Shown piece by piece: positions 21,861-32,670 of a stretch of 64,000 nt of DNA. This DNA comes from Kappaphycus alvarezii (lineage: Eukaryota; Rhodophyta; Florideophyceae; Gigartinales; Solieriaceae). A program made the translations under genes and the position numbers. Under the pieces are notes generated by a model. That model worked only from the letters and a program-made list of their open reading frames with translations, made no database searches and had not been told where the DNA came from. Numbering within the stretch: the stretch's first letter is position 1; the number at the start of each line of letters is the position of its first letter. The stretch covers positions 2,418,001 to 2,482,000 of the forward strand of contig NADL03000602.1 in assembly GCA_002205965.3 (NCBI GenBank). Reading direction: 5' to 3'.

Positions 21861-23320
21861 GCTGCCGAGGTCCAGCTCTGTAAGGGTGAGACGATATGGG
21901 ACGTTACCCAGGAAATAGATCGATGTGGTGTTTCCCGGTATTAATCTCTCCCAAACTTCCGTCATACATCGACTTGAACTTCTTCAACAACGAACTCAAT
22001 CTATGTTGATCGTCAGGTGACGAATGGGACACATCCAAGTCATCAGCCGATGAAGGCTTTGGCTCTTCGGATTTTTCCGATTTGGTTGCAGTAGGTAATT
22101 TTGCCGTAGGTTGCCAAGGTGCAATGCGGGTATCCGCGGTTTGTGTGGGTGGTAGGGTTGCGTCGTCGTTTTCATCGTCGTGTGATCGGTTCACTTACCC
22201 CTAGGACATCGCTTAGCATCACGTGACTTGGCAGTACCGCGGTAGGGTGTGGTAACGCCATAGCAATAATCTGACCATGCTGTAGGGTTTCCGGTCGCGG
22301 GTTAAAGTTGGCAACTAGAATGCGGAACCACCGCTTGGATTAAACTTGCGCGATTCCATTCGAGGCGACGATTTTGGTGCTGGGGACGCGATCAATGGGT
22401 TGGACGACAATTCAACCACTTCTGTCGGTAACGACTGACACCCAGCCTTGCGATTCAGAGGGAAGGGTCGTGGACTCGACTACTTTGATACGAGGCGACA
22501 GTCGGTCTCTAACCGCAGGCGTTGTAGCAGGGTTCTGCTCATTAGTTAGTGTTACTTTGGTCAACGGTCTCCTGGTGATAGGAACTCGAGTTCCATCGCC
22601 AAGTTCGACTCCTCGATTTTGCGGATAAATCGCGCGAACGAAGCGATCACAGAAGTCGCAACAAAGGATCACTGCAGCGGCTAGGCGAGACGTTTGCCAA
22701 GTCTCGCGATGAGTTCGACTTGACCAGCTGTTTTTAGTGCTTTTTCATTCGCATCTCTGATTTGCGGAGGTCCGCTTTTTGAATCTGCACGTGCGGTGGC
22801 AAATCACTTCGACAAATAAAATTGAGGCCTCGTGTCGAGGACAGTCAGTTTGCGGAGGAGCAAACTAATCTATAAGCCGATATCGGCGAAAACCTTGAGG
22901 TTTCTCTTCGCCATCACCATAACATGCATACGGTGACGTGGAGGCGTGAAGCGCCTGAGGAGGCCTCTGAAGGCACTTGAAACGGGTATCCGTGTTCTTG
23001 GCAGAGAATGTCCTCATGGAGAGGTCACTCGAGGGTTCCTTCCACATACACGCGCGCACGGATTCACAGGTACCTGCGTCGGACCTCCCTTCCGTTGAGG
23101 AGGGAACCCCTTCTAGTTTCCCGAGGTCGCTGGGGGACGCGTAAGGACTTTCTGGGGATGAACCTCGGTTCGGGTCGGCGGAGACGTCGTTTGCAGTTGC
23201 GGTTCCGCTGAAACGAACTGAGTCGGAATCGACTGATTCATACCCAACATCGAGCGGAAGATGTGGTACAATTTCGCGGGGATCCCCATACGTTCAGCAT
23301 CACTAAGCGCTTCTTAGTTC
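21861..23320 (-). pseudogene. gypsy pol N-terminal part with degenerate protease
   Basis: A frame at 22,194-21,904 gives MYDGSLGEINTGKHHIDLFP, the usual lead into RT. Upstream, 22,672-22,412 reads FVRAIYPQNRGVELGDGTRV, the region after the active site in retropepsin-like proteases. The active-site D-S/T-G triad is not readable: a shift near 22,660 separates CCDFCDRF from the alternative ATSVIASF. Much of 22,680-23,320 is too decayed to read. Confidence 0.6.
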
Positions 23321-23331
23321 TGTAGCACAGT

Positions 23332-25724
23332 AAGCAAATCTTTGACTTTCAAGTCACATTCAGATAAAATATGACCTCGACGGTAGCAGGAATGACAAAT
23401 CAGATGATCCTTGCTTTGTCATGGGAGTCTTCCACTCGCATGCGTAGTACATCCAGGGCGGGTCTTGTCGTTCTCAAGGAACGCCACGCGCGATACGGGG
23501 ACCTACTTTGGAGCCGCATGAAGCTTTGGCTCTGCAGATTTACTGCTTTCATTGATTGTGGACGGCGTTTACGACGTAGGGACTGAGCTATCCACTTGCA
23601 AAAGGTGGAATTCACCAACGTTCTGATGATGAGGCGAATCGGCCGGATTGGTCGGGGTAGTCGTGGAGGAGGATGCAGAGGGCTCGGCGATCATTCCAGA
23701 CAGGCGGGTAGATCCGCGCTCATGTGGAGACCTGAGTGGGTGAGGATCATTTCGAGACTTTCTCTCATAGGGAATGGACTGCCTTGCTCGCTGAGCATCT
23801 CTTTCATCCTGTGCATAACGCACTAGTTGAGCAAAATTCAACTCATGACTTGGGGTCGCCTCGCGATAGCGCGCAACAAGAGACCGAATAGTCGGATTTA
23901 GACCATAAATAAACGTGATCATCTTCTTCGACTCCGGGAACACATTCCCACAGCGATTTGCCTTGTTAGCAAGACAGGTGCCGAAGACACGTTCAATTTC
24001 ACCAGATTTCTGGCGTGTCGAATGAAATTGTTCGACGGCTTCCCGTAGGGAGCTAGGGGTAGCATAGTTCTGCAAAAGGAACTGCACAGCCTCGGACCAT
24101 GTGGAAAATCCACTTGCAGAGCGGGCACTTTTGAATTGAATCGCCGCATCTCCCGTGAGTAAATATGGTAGCACAATAGGGGCTTGTGGTTCTGACATTC
24201 CCAGCGTATTCGCTTCATCCACGAACTGCGCTAGAAAATATAGAACCAAGACGGGATCACCACCAGAGAAGACAAATTCTTTCGGTGTGACCTGCATTCT
24301 CCTGATCAGCGAGCCAATCTTGTCGGAGCTTTTCAGAGAACGGGCCTGATCCGTATTCAGCAATCTGTACGTCCAATAACTGAGAGGCTCATCAAAGAGC
24401 GGGTTAGGGGGGGCAATCTATTTGCGACCCGACTGACGAGAACCCCTTCGAAGCTGTGAGGAGCGTGTTCGCTCACTCCGAGGGGCACGAGATCTTGCGG
24501 AATTCCGCAGGTGTCCAGGGTGTCCGTCCGAAGAGTCGGAACCTGAGGACGACCCTGATGAACCGTCATACTGTGAGTTATATGGGGAAAAAACCCTCTC
24601 AATTCGCTTGGCGCGGTGCTTGCGTGCTTTTGCTGAAGCAGAGGTACGGTGTCGTAATTGACGTGAGGGACTGTGGTGATGATCAACTTCGTAATCATGA
24701 CAAGGCATGACCTCCTCGACACGCGATGGTGGTGGAGGCTGCTGCCTTTCTTCTGAGCGGTCCATCCGCTCATCCAAGCGAAGCATCGATTGGCGCAACA
24801 CTTTCAACAGTCCAGAATCCTGCGCAATTTCTTGAGATGGAGTGTCCTCGGTGCGAACTAGGACACTCTGATCTTTTAAAAGACGATTGACGTCACTTCG
24901 CAATTCATTGACGGAATGCGCGTTCTTCTCGATATAGAGACTTAACTCTTTGCGCATCTTACGCTGTTCCTCAGATAGTTGGGACTCAACATCTTCCAAC
25001 TTCTTAGATAACCTAGAGACTTCCTCCTTGAGTTCCGAGAGGGTAACATCTTTAGGTAGAGAGCGGGGAACCGCGGGTTGGGACGGCAAACCTGGATGTG
25101 TAGGCTGCGGTCCGTTTGTGGGTAAGTCGACAGTCGGCACTGGTAAAGGGATAACGGGCAAGGGTACCTGTGGGGGTAACGCAGTAGATTGCAAGATAGA
25201 GCAGATGTCTGCACAAATGGTGCAGGGACATGCACAAGAGGAGCATTAGATTGCAAAAAGGGTGCAGTTGCCAGCACAGGTGGCGGAGCGCCACGTGCAG
25301 TTGAGTAGGACTCTACAGTATACAGGGGAGTCTACGTCGTGGCAATTGGGTAGGGAGCCGATATCTGCAATGGTAATTCGACTGAATAGGGTGTTAGGGG
25401 AAGGGCCGAGGACGGAGAAACGATCTGAGAAGAGGACGGGAGCCTCGTGATCCTGGGGATTTTCCCTTGGGACTGGAAAGAAGATAACTGCGGAATTGGT
25501 TGAGAGATGGGGGTGGTGGGATCTGGCGCGCTGACCACAGGAGTTTCAGCTGGTTGATCAGCAACAGGATTCGCAGAGGACGATGCCACAGGGACATCAG
25601 CTGCTTGAGAAGCCGAACTTGGCTGGTTCGGTAGTTGGAAATTATTTCTAATTTCCTCGCTTGCTTGAGCTTGACGAGAGCGGAATCCCGCTGACCTACA
25701 CGAACGCGAGCGAGTTGCTGCCAT
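23332..25724 (-). pseudogene. gag polyprotein of the gypsy element
   Basis: Three frames in series. ATG at 25,724 (MAATRSRSCRSAGF) begins a Pro/Ser/Gln-rich N-terminus. 25,194-24,418 follows with a coiled coil (TLSELKEEVSRLSKKLEDVE; residues ~50-110) and an Arg/Ser-rich tail. 24,363-23,569 holds the capsid-like part (FVFSGGDPVLVLYFLAQFVD, then GDAAIQFKSA, WSEAVQFLL, LREAVEQFHS, FAQLVRYAQDERDAQ). A CCHC zinc knuckle, CHSCYRRGHILSEC (C-x2-C-x4-H-x4-C), is readable near 23,360-23,400, followed by a stop at 23,315-23,330. At least two shifts break the polyprotein. Confidence 0.8.
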
Positions 25725-25904
25725 TGAGATGAGAACTCAAATGATTCAGATAAGACAATAAATAACTAGAGTACAGCAAGCTGCTGAGATAGACAAGCAA
25801 AACGTAAAAAGATAGGAAAACACGTAAAGACAAAAAGAAAACAAGAGATAAAAGACAAAATAATATTCAGAAAGAAGATTTGGCCTCGTTAGATTCTAGG
25901 TCAG

Positions 25905-26497
25905 GAGAAAAAATATCGTTGCGCGGATATCCGCTAATCCGGCGTCGGCTTGATACCCGGCGTTCGGGACCGCTTTCTCGGAGCGCAGTGTAAAACCACA
26001 AGTAAAGGTAGGTAGGTTAGTAGTGGCTTAAGAATGGAACCTAAGGGCCAAATGATAGTTGAATGTGGGAGTCCGCTAGGGTAGTGGTTAGCGAGGCAGG
26101 TATCTGCTACAACAAGCCCATCTTCGAACCTCGGGACGAAGGAAGGGGTGTAGGGAACTTTGATGCCTTGCTTGTTGGTTTACGAAAGGGGGGTTGCTAG
26201 GTAGGGTAGACTAAGTGGAAGTACTACACCTAGGCTAGTAAAGGAAAAAATAATAAAGGAATAAAACTACCGAGGTTGGCGTGTCTGAGCCTCTGATTGG
26301 CTGGAACCAAAACCATACTAAAAATAGGTTTGGGTGCAGCTTGTCGTGGCACGTGGACACTGTCTGCCAGGCACGGATTGCAGTGGACACTCCACGTGTA
26401 CAAGTGGTATCAGACTATACCAAGTAAGTAGGCATGCTACGACTGAAAAATGGTAAACGCACTGACAGCGAAAAAGCCAGTACAGCATTGTACTACA
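25905..26497 (-). repeat. 5' LTR of the gypsy element
   Basis: Ends CATTGTACTACA at 26,497. The inner edge near 25,905 is eroded: the expected TGTGGTAC is replaced by GGAGAAAAA, and no convincing tRNA primer-binding site follows. Both LTRs contain a tRNA-like pair of boxes (GGGTAGTGGTTAGCG at 26,080-26,094 and CTTCGAACCTC at 26,123-26,133). Confidence 0.85.
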
Positions 26498-27735
26498 ATA
26501 ATCTCTTCCAAATAAGCGTTCTACGTAATATTTATCCACCTTATTCATCAAATTCTCTCCTTATGTAAAAATTCCACGCAAATGCGCTACTGCAATTTCG
26601 ATTTTAACTTTTTGGTACCGACTCCAGTCCGCCTCTAAGGTGAACTTAAACCCATTTTACTCAACTTTTTTGAGATCTATCAACCTCTACACATGCTACC
26701 CTCTCCCTTACACCCTCTACCCTCCATCCACAATCGCTCCATCCCATTTAAAACTAAATGAACAACCTTCGCCCCTCCGCCTCCATCACAAAAAAAATCG
26801 CCACCCCCGCCCCTCAACTCCATTATCCTACTCCCATTCGTACCTACTGCCCGTGATGACTACCTACGCCGACAAAAAAAAGGTGGTCGAATTTCTGCGT
26901 AGTTTGTTCGGCGATGAGAAGGCGGAGGAGGTACCTGAGGGGCAGGAGTGGGAATTCGATGGGGTAGCTGGGGAGACCTTCGAGGAGTGGGCAGCCCCGG
27001 AGTTGGTCTACGAGGTTAACGAAGAGGAGAATCATGAGAAGGATGTGGACGAGGACGAGGAGGATGAGGGACAGGGAGGCATGGGAAGTGTTGGAATGGT
27101 GGGGGCGGAGCTGAAACGTATGGAACAAGTGGTACCGGCGATGGAACCGGATGGGGATATCTTTAGTAGTTTAGATATCTCCTAGGAGGAAATAGATAGT
27201 TATGAGCCGTTCGCAGATATTTGTGGGGACTGCTTGGGCAGCATGGATATTTTGGAGGAGTTGTTTGGATCTGATTTACAGAATGGGAAATGAGAGGACC
27301 ATAATGATTGTTAGTTGCTTAAGTATCTTTTGTTTAGAGTGTATCGTCCACGCAAAATGTTTTTATGCATTTCCTGGTATCTTCTGTAGTTTTCTTCGGA
27401 CTTTCGGGGTAGGCGAAAGTCTATATAAGCTGAGTAAACTGCTTTCTCATGGAGAGGTCAAGCAAGTTGGCAGACAACTTCAAGTTAAGTCCCGAGTAGT
27501 AGGAAGTTGAGAGTCAACTCCAGACCCAAGAAAATATTTTCCTGCGCTGGTCGCAGAGCACCAGTGGTAGACCCTGCTTCTTCCATACTCGCTTGTAGCT
27601 CTCTCAACTCTCTTCCATATACACTCCTTTTTGTTCGCTCAACTATACCCCGGCAGCACTTTTGTCGCTAGCAACACGTCCTTCTTGGGGTAGTTGGTTC
27701 TGAGTATCTCTTCTCCCGAAGACTTAACCCTATCA
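26498..27735 (+). repeat. repeat A, copy 2, right part
   Basis: Near-identical to 8,115-9,345 apart from scattered substitutions and small indels. The end of similarity falls at TCTTCTCCCGA. Together with 14,375-14,534 it forms the target into which the gypsy element inserted. Confidence 0.9.
26856..27293 (+). CDS. acidic-protein repeat family, copy 2 (best preserved)
   Basis: ATG at 26,856 (MTTYADKKKVVEFLRSLFGD) is chosen because its start context is shared with copy 1 and similarity to copy 3 begins there. 109 residues, strongly acidic in the middle (EEENHEKDVDEDEEDE), then GQGGMGSVGMVG and a stop TAG at 27,183-27,185. After the TAG the same frame runs 35 more codons to TGA 27,291-27,293, giving EEIDSYEPFADICGDCLGS and MDILEELFGSDLQ. 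The diverged minus-strand copy at 4,984 keeps this tail (ICVDCMGSVDILQELLGSDL) with no stop in between (IS-EE). The tail is therefore real protein, and the TAG is a late lesion or is read through. Compact C-x2-C with an amphipathic helix; a protein-interaction or metal-binding role is only a guess. Confidence 0.6.
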
Positions 27736-27799
27736 TCTTCCAAAATTAAAACACAGAAAATTTTCCCCTTGACTCGTTACACTTCCCCCACTCAATCTT

Positions 27800-28915
27800 C
27801 AGTACTCTCCGCCAGCTTCAATCATAATTAGAGGGAAGCGTTCCACCAATTGCAATTGCCCTGCTGTGATCGTGTCTAACTCCAGGCCTCTCTCCCCTTC
27901 TCAATGGGCGGTCTGGGTCTCCTGCAAACTTTGGACATTATGTTGGTTGCTTTCGCAGCATCTGTAATCTATTCTTTCCGTCTTATCTCTGACCTGCTGA
28001 CCCTTTGTCACGACCACCACTTGGAAGAGGTTCTCCGGTCTGCCATCTCGCTCTTATCCTCCCGCAATCCGCAGCTGTCTTTTTCGCAAACGACTACCGC
28101 TCTTTTCAATCGTTGCTCTTCGCCCGTCTCCGGTGAAAGGCTCTAATCTGTGATCACAACTGGTCTCATACTTCGAATTCTGACAGGTTGTCGTCCGAGC
28201 ATGGGTGCTTTCCGTGTACACATCTTCCTCCTATTCCGTTTTCTCTTCGCTCTCTCATCCTTATCGTAGTATGTACATGACCTCCCCTGTGCGGCTGATT
28301 GTCCTGGCTATCCGTCTCGGTATCGACCTGTTCCCAGGATCTACTCTTTGGACGGTCTGCTCACGGCGTTCTGTCGAAGTCGCGCCCGTCTTCGATCCAA
28401 GCAGCCAACGTGCTTTGGCCTGCAAGTACGAAGACCCCATGGCTCGCCGGCATAACGTCCTACGCAACGTTTTCGTCCCGCTTATGTAAGGAAGTTGGCA
28501 TCGCTGCACTCGTCGAAAATACGCACTCCGTCCAGGATCCCAATTCTTCTATTCATTAGGATTCCTGTCCATTAAGAATGGACATCTACGTTCCGGGTGC
28601 CTACGGTCTTCACACAAGTGATATTGCCATCAACGTCACTATTGCCCGTCCTTCTGCTCTCCGCCACATCTCGCCAAGTACAGTTACCGCAGGCGCTGCC
28701 GCGACACTGGCACAGCGAGAGGAACACCTTCATTACAGCGATTACTGCCACCAACACGATATACTCCTCTCCCCCGTCGGGATTGATGTCTATGACGCAT
28801 TGACTGTCGAGGTCCAGAGGTTTTTTCCGACGCCTCGCTTCCTTCGCTGCTTCCCGTCGTGGTTTCTATCCTATGCTGGAACTTGGCGAGTTCCTTACCC
28901 GCTTTGTGTTTAGCC
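27800..28915 (+). pseudogene. LINE-like C-terminal half
   Basis: Begins with MGGLGLLQTLDIM (27,904), matching YGGLGLPLASAVPE in copy 1, then SAISLLSSRNPQLSFSQTTTALFNRC and PVSGERL, which align residue by residue with 808-1,100. CKYEDPMARRHNVLRNVF (about 28,422) and YVPGAYGLHTSDIAINVTIA (28,587) are the Cys/His and DVT blocks. Several stops and shifts. It abuts repeat A without the RT half, so it is a truncated insertion. Confidence 0.75.
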
Positions 28916-29537
28916 TCCAAGTGGTGCAGCCGCGACATTCCCCCCGCGCCGCCTGCCGCCTGCCGCCTGCCTGTGTAGATAATCTCTAAATAATTTCTGC
29001 ACACTTTCGTGCCTTCTTAAGGGCATCTCCACCGGTTTGAGAAAATCAAAAAAATTAGCAAATTTTTTCTCTTTTGTTCCCGAGCACGCTCGTACCGGTT
29101 GGACTTCTCAAGCAACTTTTTACACTGGGGCAAATCCGAGGTGTAAAACAGACCGATTTCCTCCGAAATTTGCCTTTTGAGATCAAGTGGGCAACCACTT
29201 TGCACACAATCCTTGATGCGATTTCGCGCCAAACTCAAAACCAAACCCTGCCAGCATCCCTTTCCCTCTATGATGACCAGCCTGGATGAACTATCTACGC
29301 CGTACTTACCCCATTATTACCGCATATCCGTACTCCAAAGCGAATAATGTCGGAGCTAGGAGATCCCCAACAATCTCCGACAAACCAGTTGACCATGAAC
29401 GTGTCCAGGAAACAAAAAGTTGCCGTCTGAAAGCGAAGCTATTTCTAGGTAATTCATTCGTTCCCCCGAAAACTCTATAAAAGGGGCGGGCAGAAGAGTC
29501 AAAACTTCTTCTCTCACCTCATCGAGACGTACAATGA

Positions 29538-30068
29538 CATTTAAAGCCAACTACTCGCGAGCGGCGCTCAAAAGAATCTGTCAAAGCAAGGGTGAAGATA
29601 ATTAACAAAGCCTGTAAGGCGTTCTCAGGATGTTGTGGCCAAATCTTGACATTGCAGGCCACTGGAACCAACTTCTTCGACCTCATCCGGCTCGCTACAT
29701 GTCTACACAATGGCATAGATATGCGAAACGCAGCTGATGACTATGAGAAGCAATTTAAGTTTCTTTCTGCTTGGCACGTTTTGGAAGAGTATCCGCGCTT
29801 CAGCGCAGTTCATGAGGAAATTGTTGAGGACGCAAAAGTGTATCCCAGCTCTGAGGAGATAATATCTTTCAGCGATCAAAAAGCGGAAAGAAGCGACTCT
29901 TTTCAACGGGATGAAAAGCCGTTTTGTTCCTTAAAGCGTTCAATCGGAAGAACTCTTGCAAAGAAGGAGTTGCAAAAAGAGCTTATTGATAACGAGAGAC
30001 TGCGGGTTGCAAATGAAGCAGTTGCTGAGCAGCGTGAACGAACTGTGACAATAAACAAGCACCATTAA
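29538..30068 (+). pseudogene. Harbinger 1 ORF1, Myb/SANT-NAM-like protein
   Basis: The readable frame gives RERRSKESVKARVKIINKAC, then KAFSGCC, FKFLSAWHVLEEYPRF, then KRSIGRTLAKKELQKE and a coiled C-terminus. The pattern (a W/I-x-x-I-N-K helix, FxxxWxxLxxxPxF, a RPxGRKxAK-like motif) is that of the NAM-associated DNA-binding partner encoded beside plant-type Harbinger transposases. ATG at 29,534 (MTFKANYS) probably leads into it through one shift near 29,558. The N-terminal Myb half is not readable. The partner would help the transposase enter the nucleus and bind the TIRs. Confidence 0.7.
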
Positions 30069-30441
30069 ATTCTTCTGTTTACTTGTGGGCCACCTGCCGC
30101 TGAGGCGGAGGATACGGCTGAATATTTCGCAACGATGCGCAAAAGGTTGATACCCAACCTTGCGTAAGGATGAAGCAAAGAAACGACACACACGAGAAGC
30201 CAAGGAGACTGCGTCGACTGAGCATGAGGTAAACCCTCCCAGAGCAGAGTAGCACAGTTCATCTAAATGCCGCCACGTGCGCTCCAGAAATGTTCTAGTA
30301 GAAGCCGTTTCGTCTCGAGGTGAGCTACGATGTTGGCTATGTATATTTTTTCTATGCACAATGCTACAATTGATTCCTGTGGAACAGAGAAATTGTCCTC
30401 CTCATGCCACATGTGTCTGTAAGAAGCTCCGCTCTCCACTT

Positions 30442-31230
30442 CTATCGGCATGTTTGGGCTAGGATTTGTGCTTTGTCTTCCGGAGGATAACCATCTATAT
30501 CGATGGTCATGTTGTAAAGTACAAGGCAGCACTTGATCACGATTGCCATATATTTTCTGCTCCAAAACCGGCTTAATCTGTTCACTATGTGCCACTGGTT
30601 TTGTAACCTCCCAAAAGCGCGTTCGACATATTTCAGGATTCTCTCCTTCGTCGCGGCCAATAGACCTTCTATCAATAAAGCACGGGTAGCGCGGATGAAT
30701 CCCGTCGGCAAACCAATACAGTTTGTTGCGCTCTTGGCTAGAGATGAAGTTCTTGAGAGGAAGCGGGTGCGTTCCGGATGCTATTTTATCCAGTAAAGGA
30801 GAGTTCTCGAGCACGTTGATCTAGTTGGCACTCCCAGGCATACCGAATAACATATGCCAAGTCCACATTCTGTAGTCCGCTATGGCCTCCAATGTTATCG
30901 TCGGAGTTCCTTCTTTGCCAACAAACTGTCCCTGCCACGCTGTAGGACACCTCTCCCATAAAAAAAATTGCAGCAGTCTATTGAACCGATCAGCCCTGGA
31001 CAACCTCGCCTAACATTACGTTGAATGATAACGTTCAGATCTTCCGTTGTATTGCTGCGAAAGTATTCGACGCCAAAAGCGGCTACTACCGCATCACAGA
31101 AATTTTGGACGCACGTTGGCGTAGTGGACTCCGTAATCCGGACGTATTCGTCAATTGAATCTGCCCTATTGCCAAATGCGAGCATAGGTAGTGTCGCAGT
31201 GATTTTTTGGTACCTCGAAAGACCTACCGT
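30442..31230 (-). pseudogene. Harbinger 1 transposase (Plant_tran/PF04827-like)
   Basis: Blocks in order: IDEYVRITESTT, NVRRGCPGLIGSIDCCNFF (first catalytic Asp), RCPTAWQGQFVGKEGTPT, WTWHMLFGMPGSAN, then TAG (30,821-30,823) where the family has its second Asp, INVLENSPLL, YWFADGIHPRYPCFI, then VERAFGRLQNQWHIVNR (catalytic Glu) and VLYNMTIDID. There are frameshifts in the T8 run near 30,960 and near 30,660. The core is otherwise well conserved, so inactivation looks fairly recent. Confidence 0.85.
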
Positions 31231-31782
31231 TCCTGCTGCATCGTTTTAGCGAAAGAAAAATTTGTCATGTGCAGAAACCCATTGCGAAGGTGGCAGTACA
31301 ATTCACTCTATACACGAAACCGACGCTTGAACGTCTCGACCGAGTACACGGGATGGGATGAGAAGTAATCGTTATGGGTTGTTGCGCTCCTTGATCGCGA
31401 TAGCGCTCAATATTTGGGGCTTTTCCTAGCTAGGAGCCACCTCGACAGCATTATTTTCTTCTTCCAAAGAACTGGAGAGAATACCGAACACATTGACCTC
31501 GTCCTCCAGGATTATTTCAAGGTCGATTTGATTCCTCTGGTCTGTTGCTTCTCGTTAAACCGGTGGGGGAGTTCACTATTGAGGCAATTTGGTAAAAGAG
31601 CAAATATACACCGACCAGTAAACGGGGCACCACGTTTGCCTATTTTCTCATTTGCTCAAAGCGCCGGTGGAGATGTCCTAACTCGTAAAGATTGTCTACC
31701 ACTGTAAAGGAGGGGATGGTGACTTTTCAATGCAAAGTTATGAAGTGGGGAAGGAGACTATCTGGCCCAACTGTAGGCAGTA

Positions 31783-32465
31783 TTACTGAAAAATATCGCT
31801 AGTGATACGTATTTTGCGATGATTTGTCATAACGGTCGCGTACCGGAGCACGAACGATGAGACACGTGTACGCTGGTAATGAAACTCAGAATGACGGTGT
31901 CTCCCACGTCTGTCAGCCATGAAGTTGCTAAGGCCCTGGCGAGCCTTGAGACCACATTTTCCAATCTTTCTATAGAGGTCATTGGCGAGGGAGATGAGTT
32001 CTAAGCCTTCTTGGTCACAAGCCGCAGAATGGTATGCTTCTTTCTTCTTCTCGGCACGGTCAAAAGTAGGCACACCATTGTCAGCTAAGTTGCGGTATAG
32101 GGCAGAGTGGGGCTGACAATGGTGACATCCAAGGTCATGAAAGATGGAACGAACAGAGAATGGTCAATGACTAAGTAGAGAGCTCGCCTTTCATTGGTGT
32201 TCTTGTGCAGATTGGCTGCGAGGACACGCTCCCGTTTGACGGGAAGAGAAATGGCTGGGTGCGATATTTCTTGGTATAAAAGGTCGCTCAGGCGGTTGTG
32301 CCGTCGTATCGCCCCGATACGTAAGTTTGCAGTAGACCTAGACCGTCCATTGAGAAGGGGAGAGGGGCCTAGAGCCAGGCTCGGTCCGGGCAGGGCAATT
32401 GCAATTAGTGCAACGCTTCCCTCTGCTTCTGATCGAAGCTGGATGCGAATATTTATTACCTTCAT
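31783..32465 (-). pseudogene. LINE-like C-terminal fragment
   Basis: LRIGAIRRHNRLSDLLYQEI and MTLDVTIVSPTLPY are the RRHN and DVTV blocks of the family. After a shift near 32,090, LADNGVPTFDRAEKKKEAYH continues to the C-terminus at 31,783. The DVT block is better preserved than in most other copies in the window. Confidence 0.7.
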
Positions 32466-32670
32466 CGCGTGAAATGACAAATCAGGCGCCAGAAAAAATA
32501 CACCACACTAAAAATACATTGTGCCGAAATGTATTTCACTGACATTCGAGTATGATAACAACATTATCCATCACCACTACTCTCCCAGAATTCAATTTTG
32601 ATGCCTTGCTCTGGTCGGACTTTCCACTACAGGACTGAACAGTTGTCGGTACCTTTCTCGAGTAATTATT

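Larger units (their letters stand above)
14535..26497 (-). mobile_element. Ty3/gypsy-type LTR retrotransposon, ~12.0 kb
   Basis: Two long direct repeats (14,535-15,127 and about 25,905-26,497) bracket gag, protease, RT, RNase H and integrase in the Ty3/gypsy order on the minus strand. A long extra ORF follows 3' of integrase, and an antisense ORF lies beyond it. LTR ends are TGT.GTACAAT...ATTGTAC.ACA, the canonical TG...CA form. A polypurine tract precedes the 3' LTR. The element sits inside repeat A, and the break can be seen against the uninterrupted copy at 8.1 kb. The expected 5-bp target duplication is blurred (GTATC against ATAAT around the break). Internal genes carry several stops, so the element is not autonomous. 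Confidence 0.9.
29021..31678. mobile_element. PIF/Harbinger DNA transposon 1, 2,658 bp, with TIRs
   Basis: The left end is GGGCATCTCCACCGGTTTGA (29,021) and the right end, read on the minus strand from 31,678, is GGACATCTCCACCGGCGCTT. TIR similarity extends about 40 bp with a 2-bp offset. TAA flanks both ends (29,018-29,020 and 31,679-31,681), the 3-bp target duplication of this superfamily. Inside are two convergent genes, a Myb/NAM-type ORF1 on plus and the transposase on minus, also typical. Confidence 0.95.
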
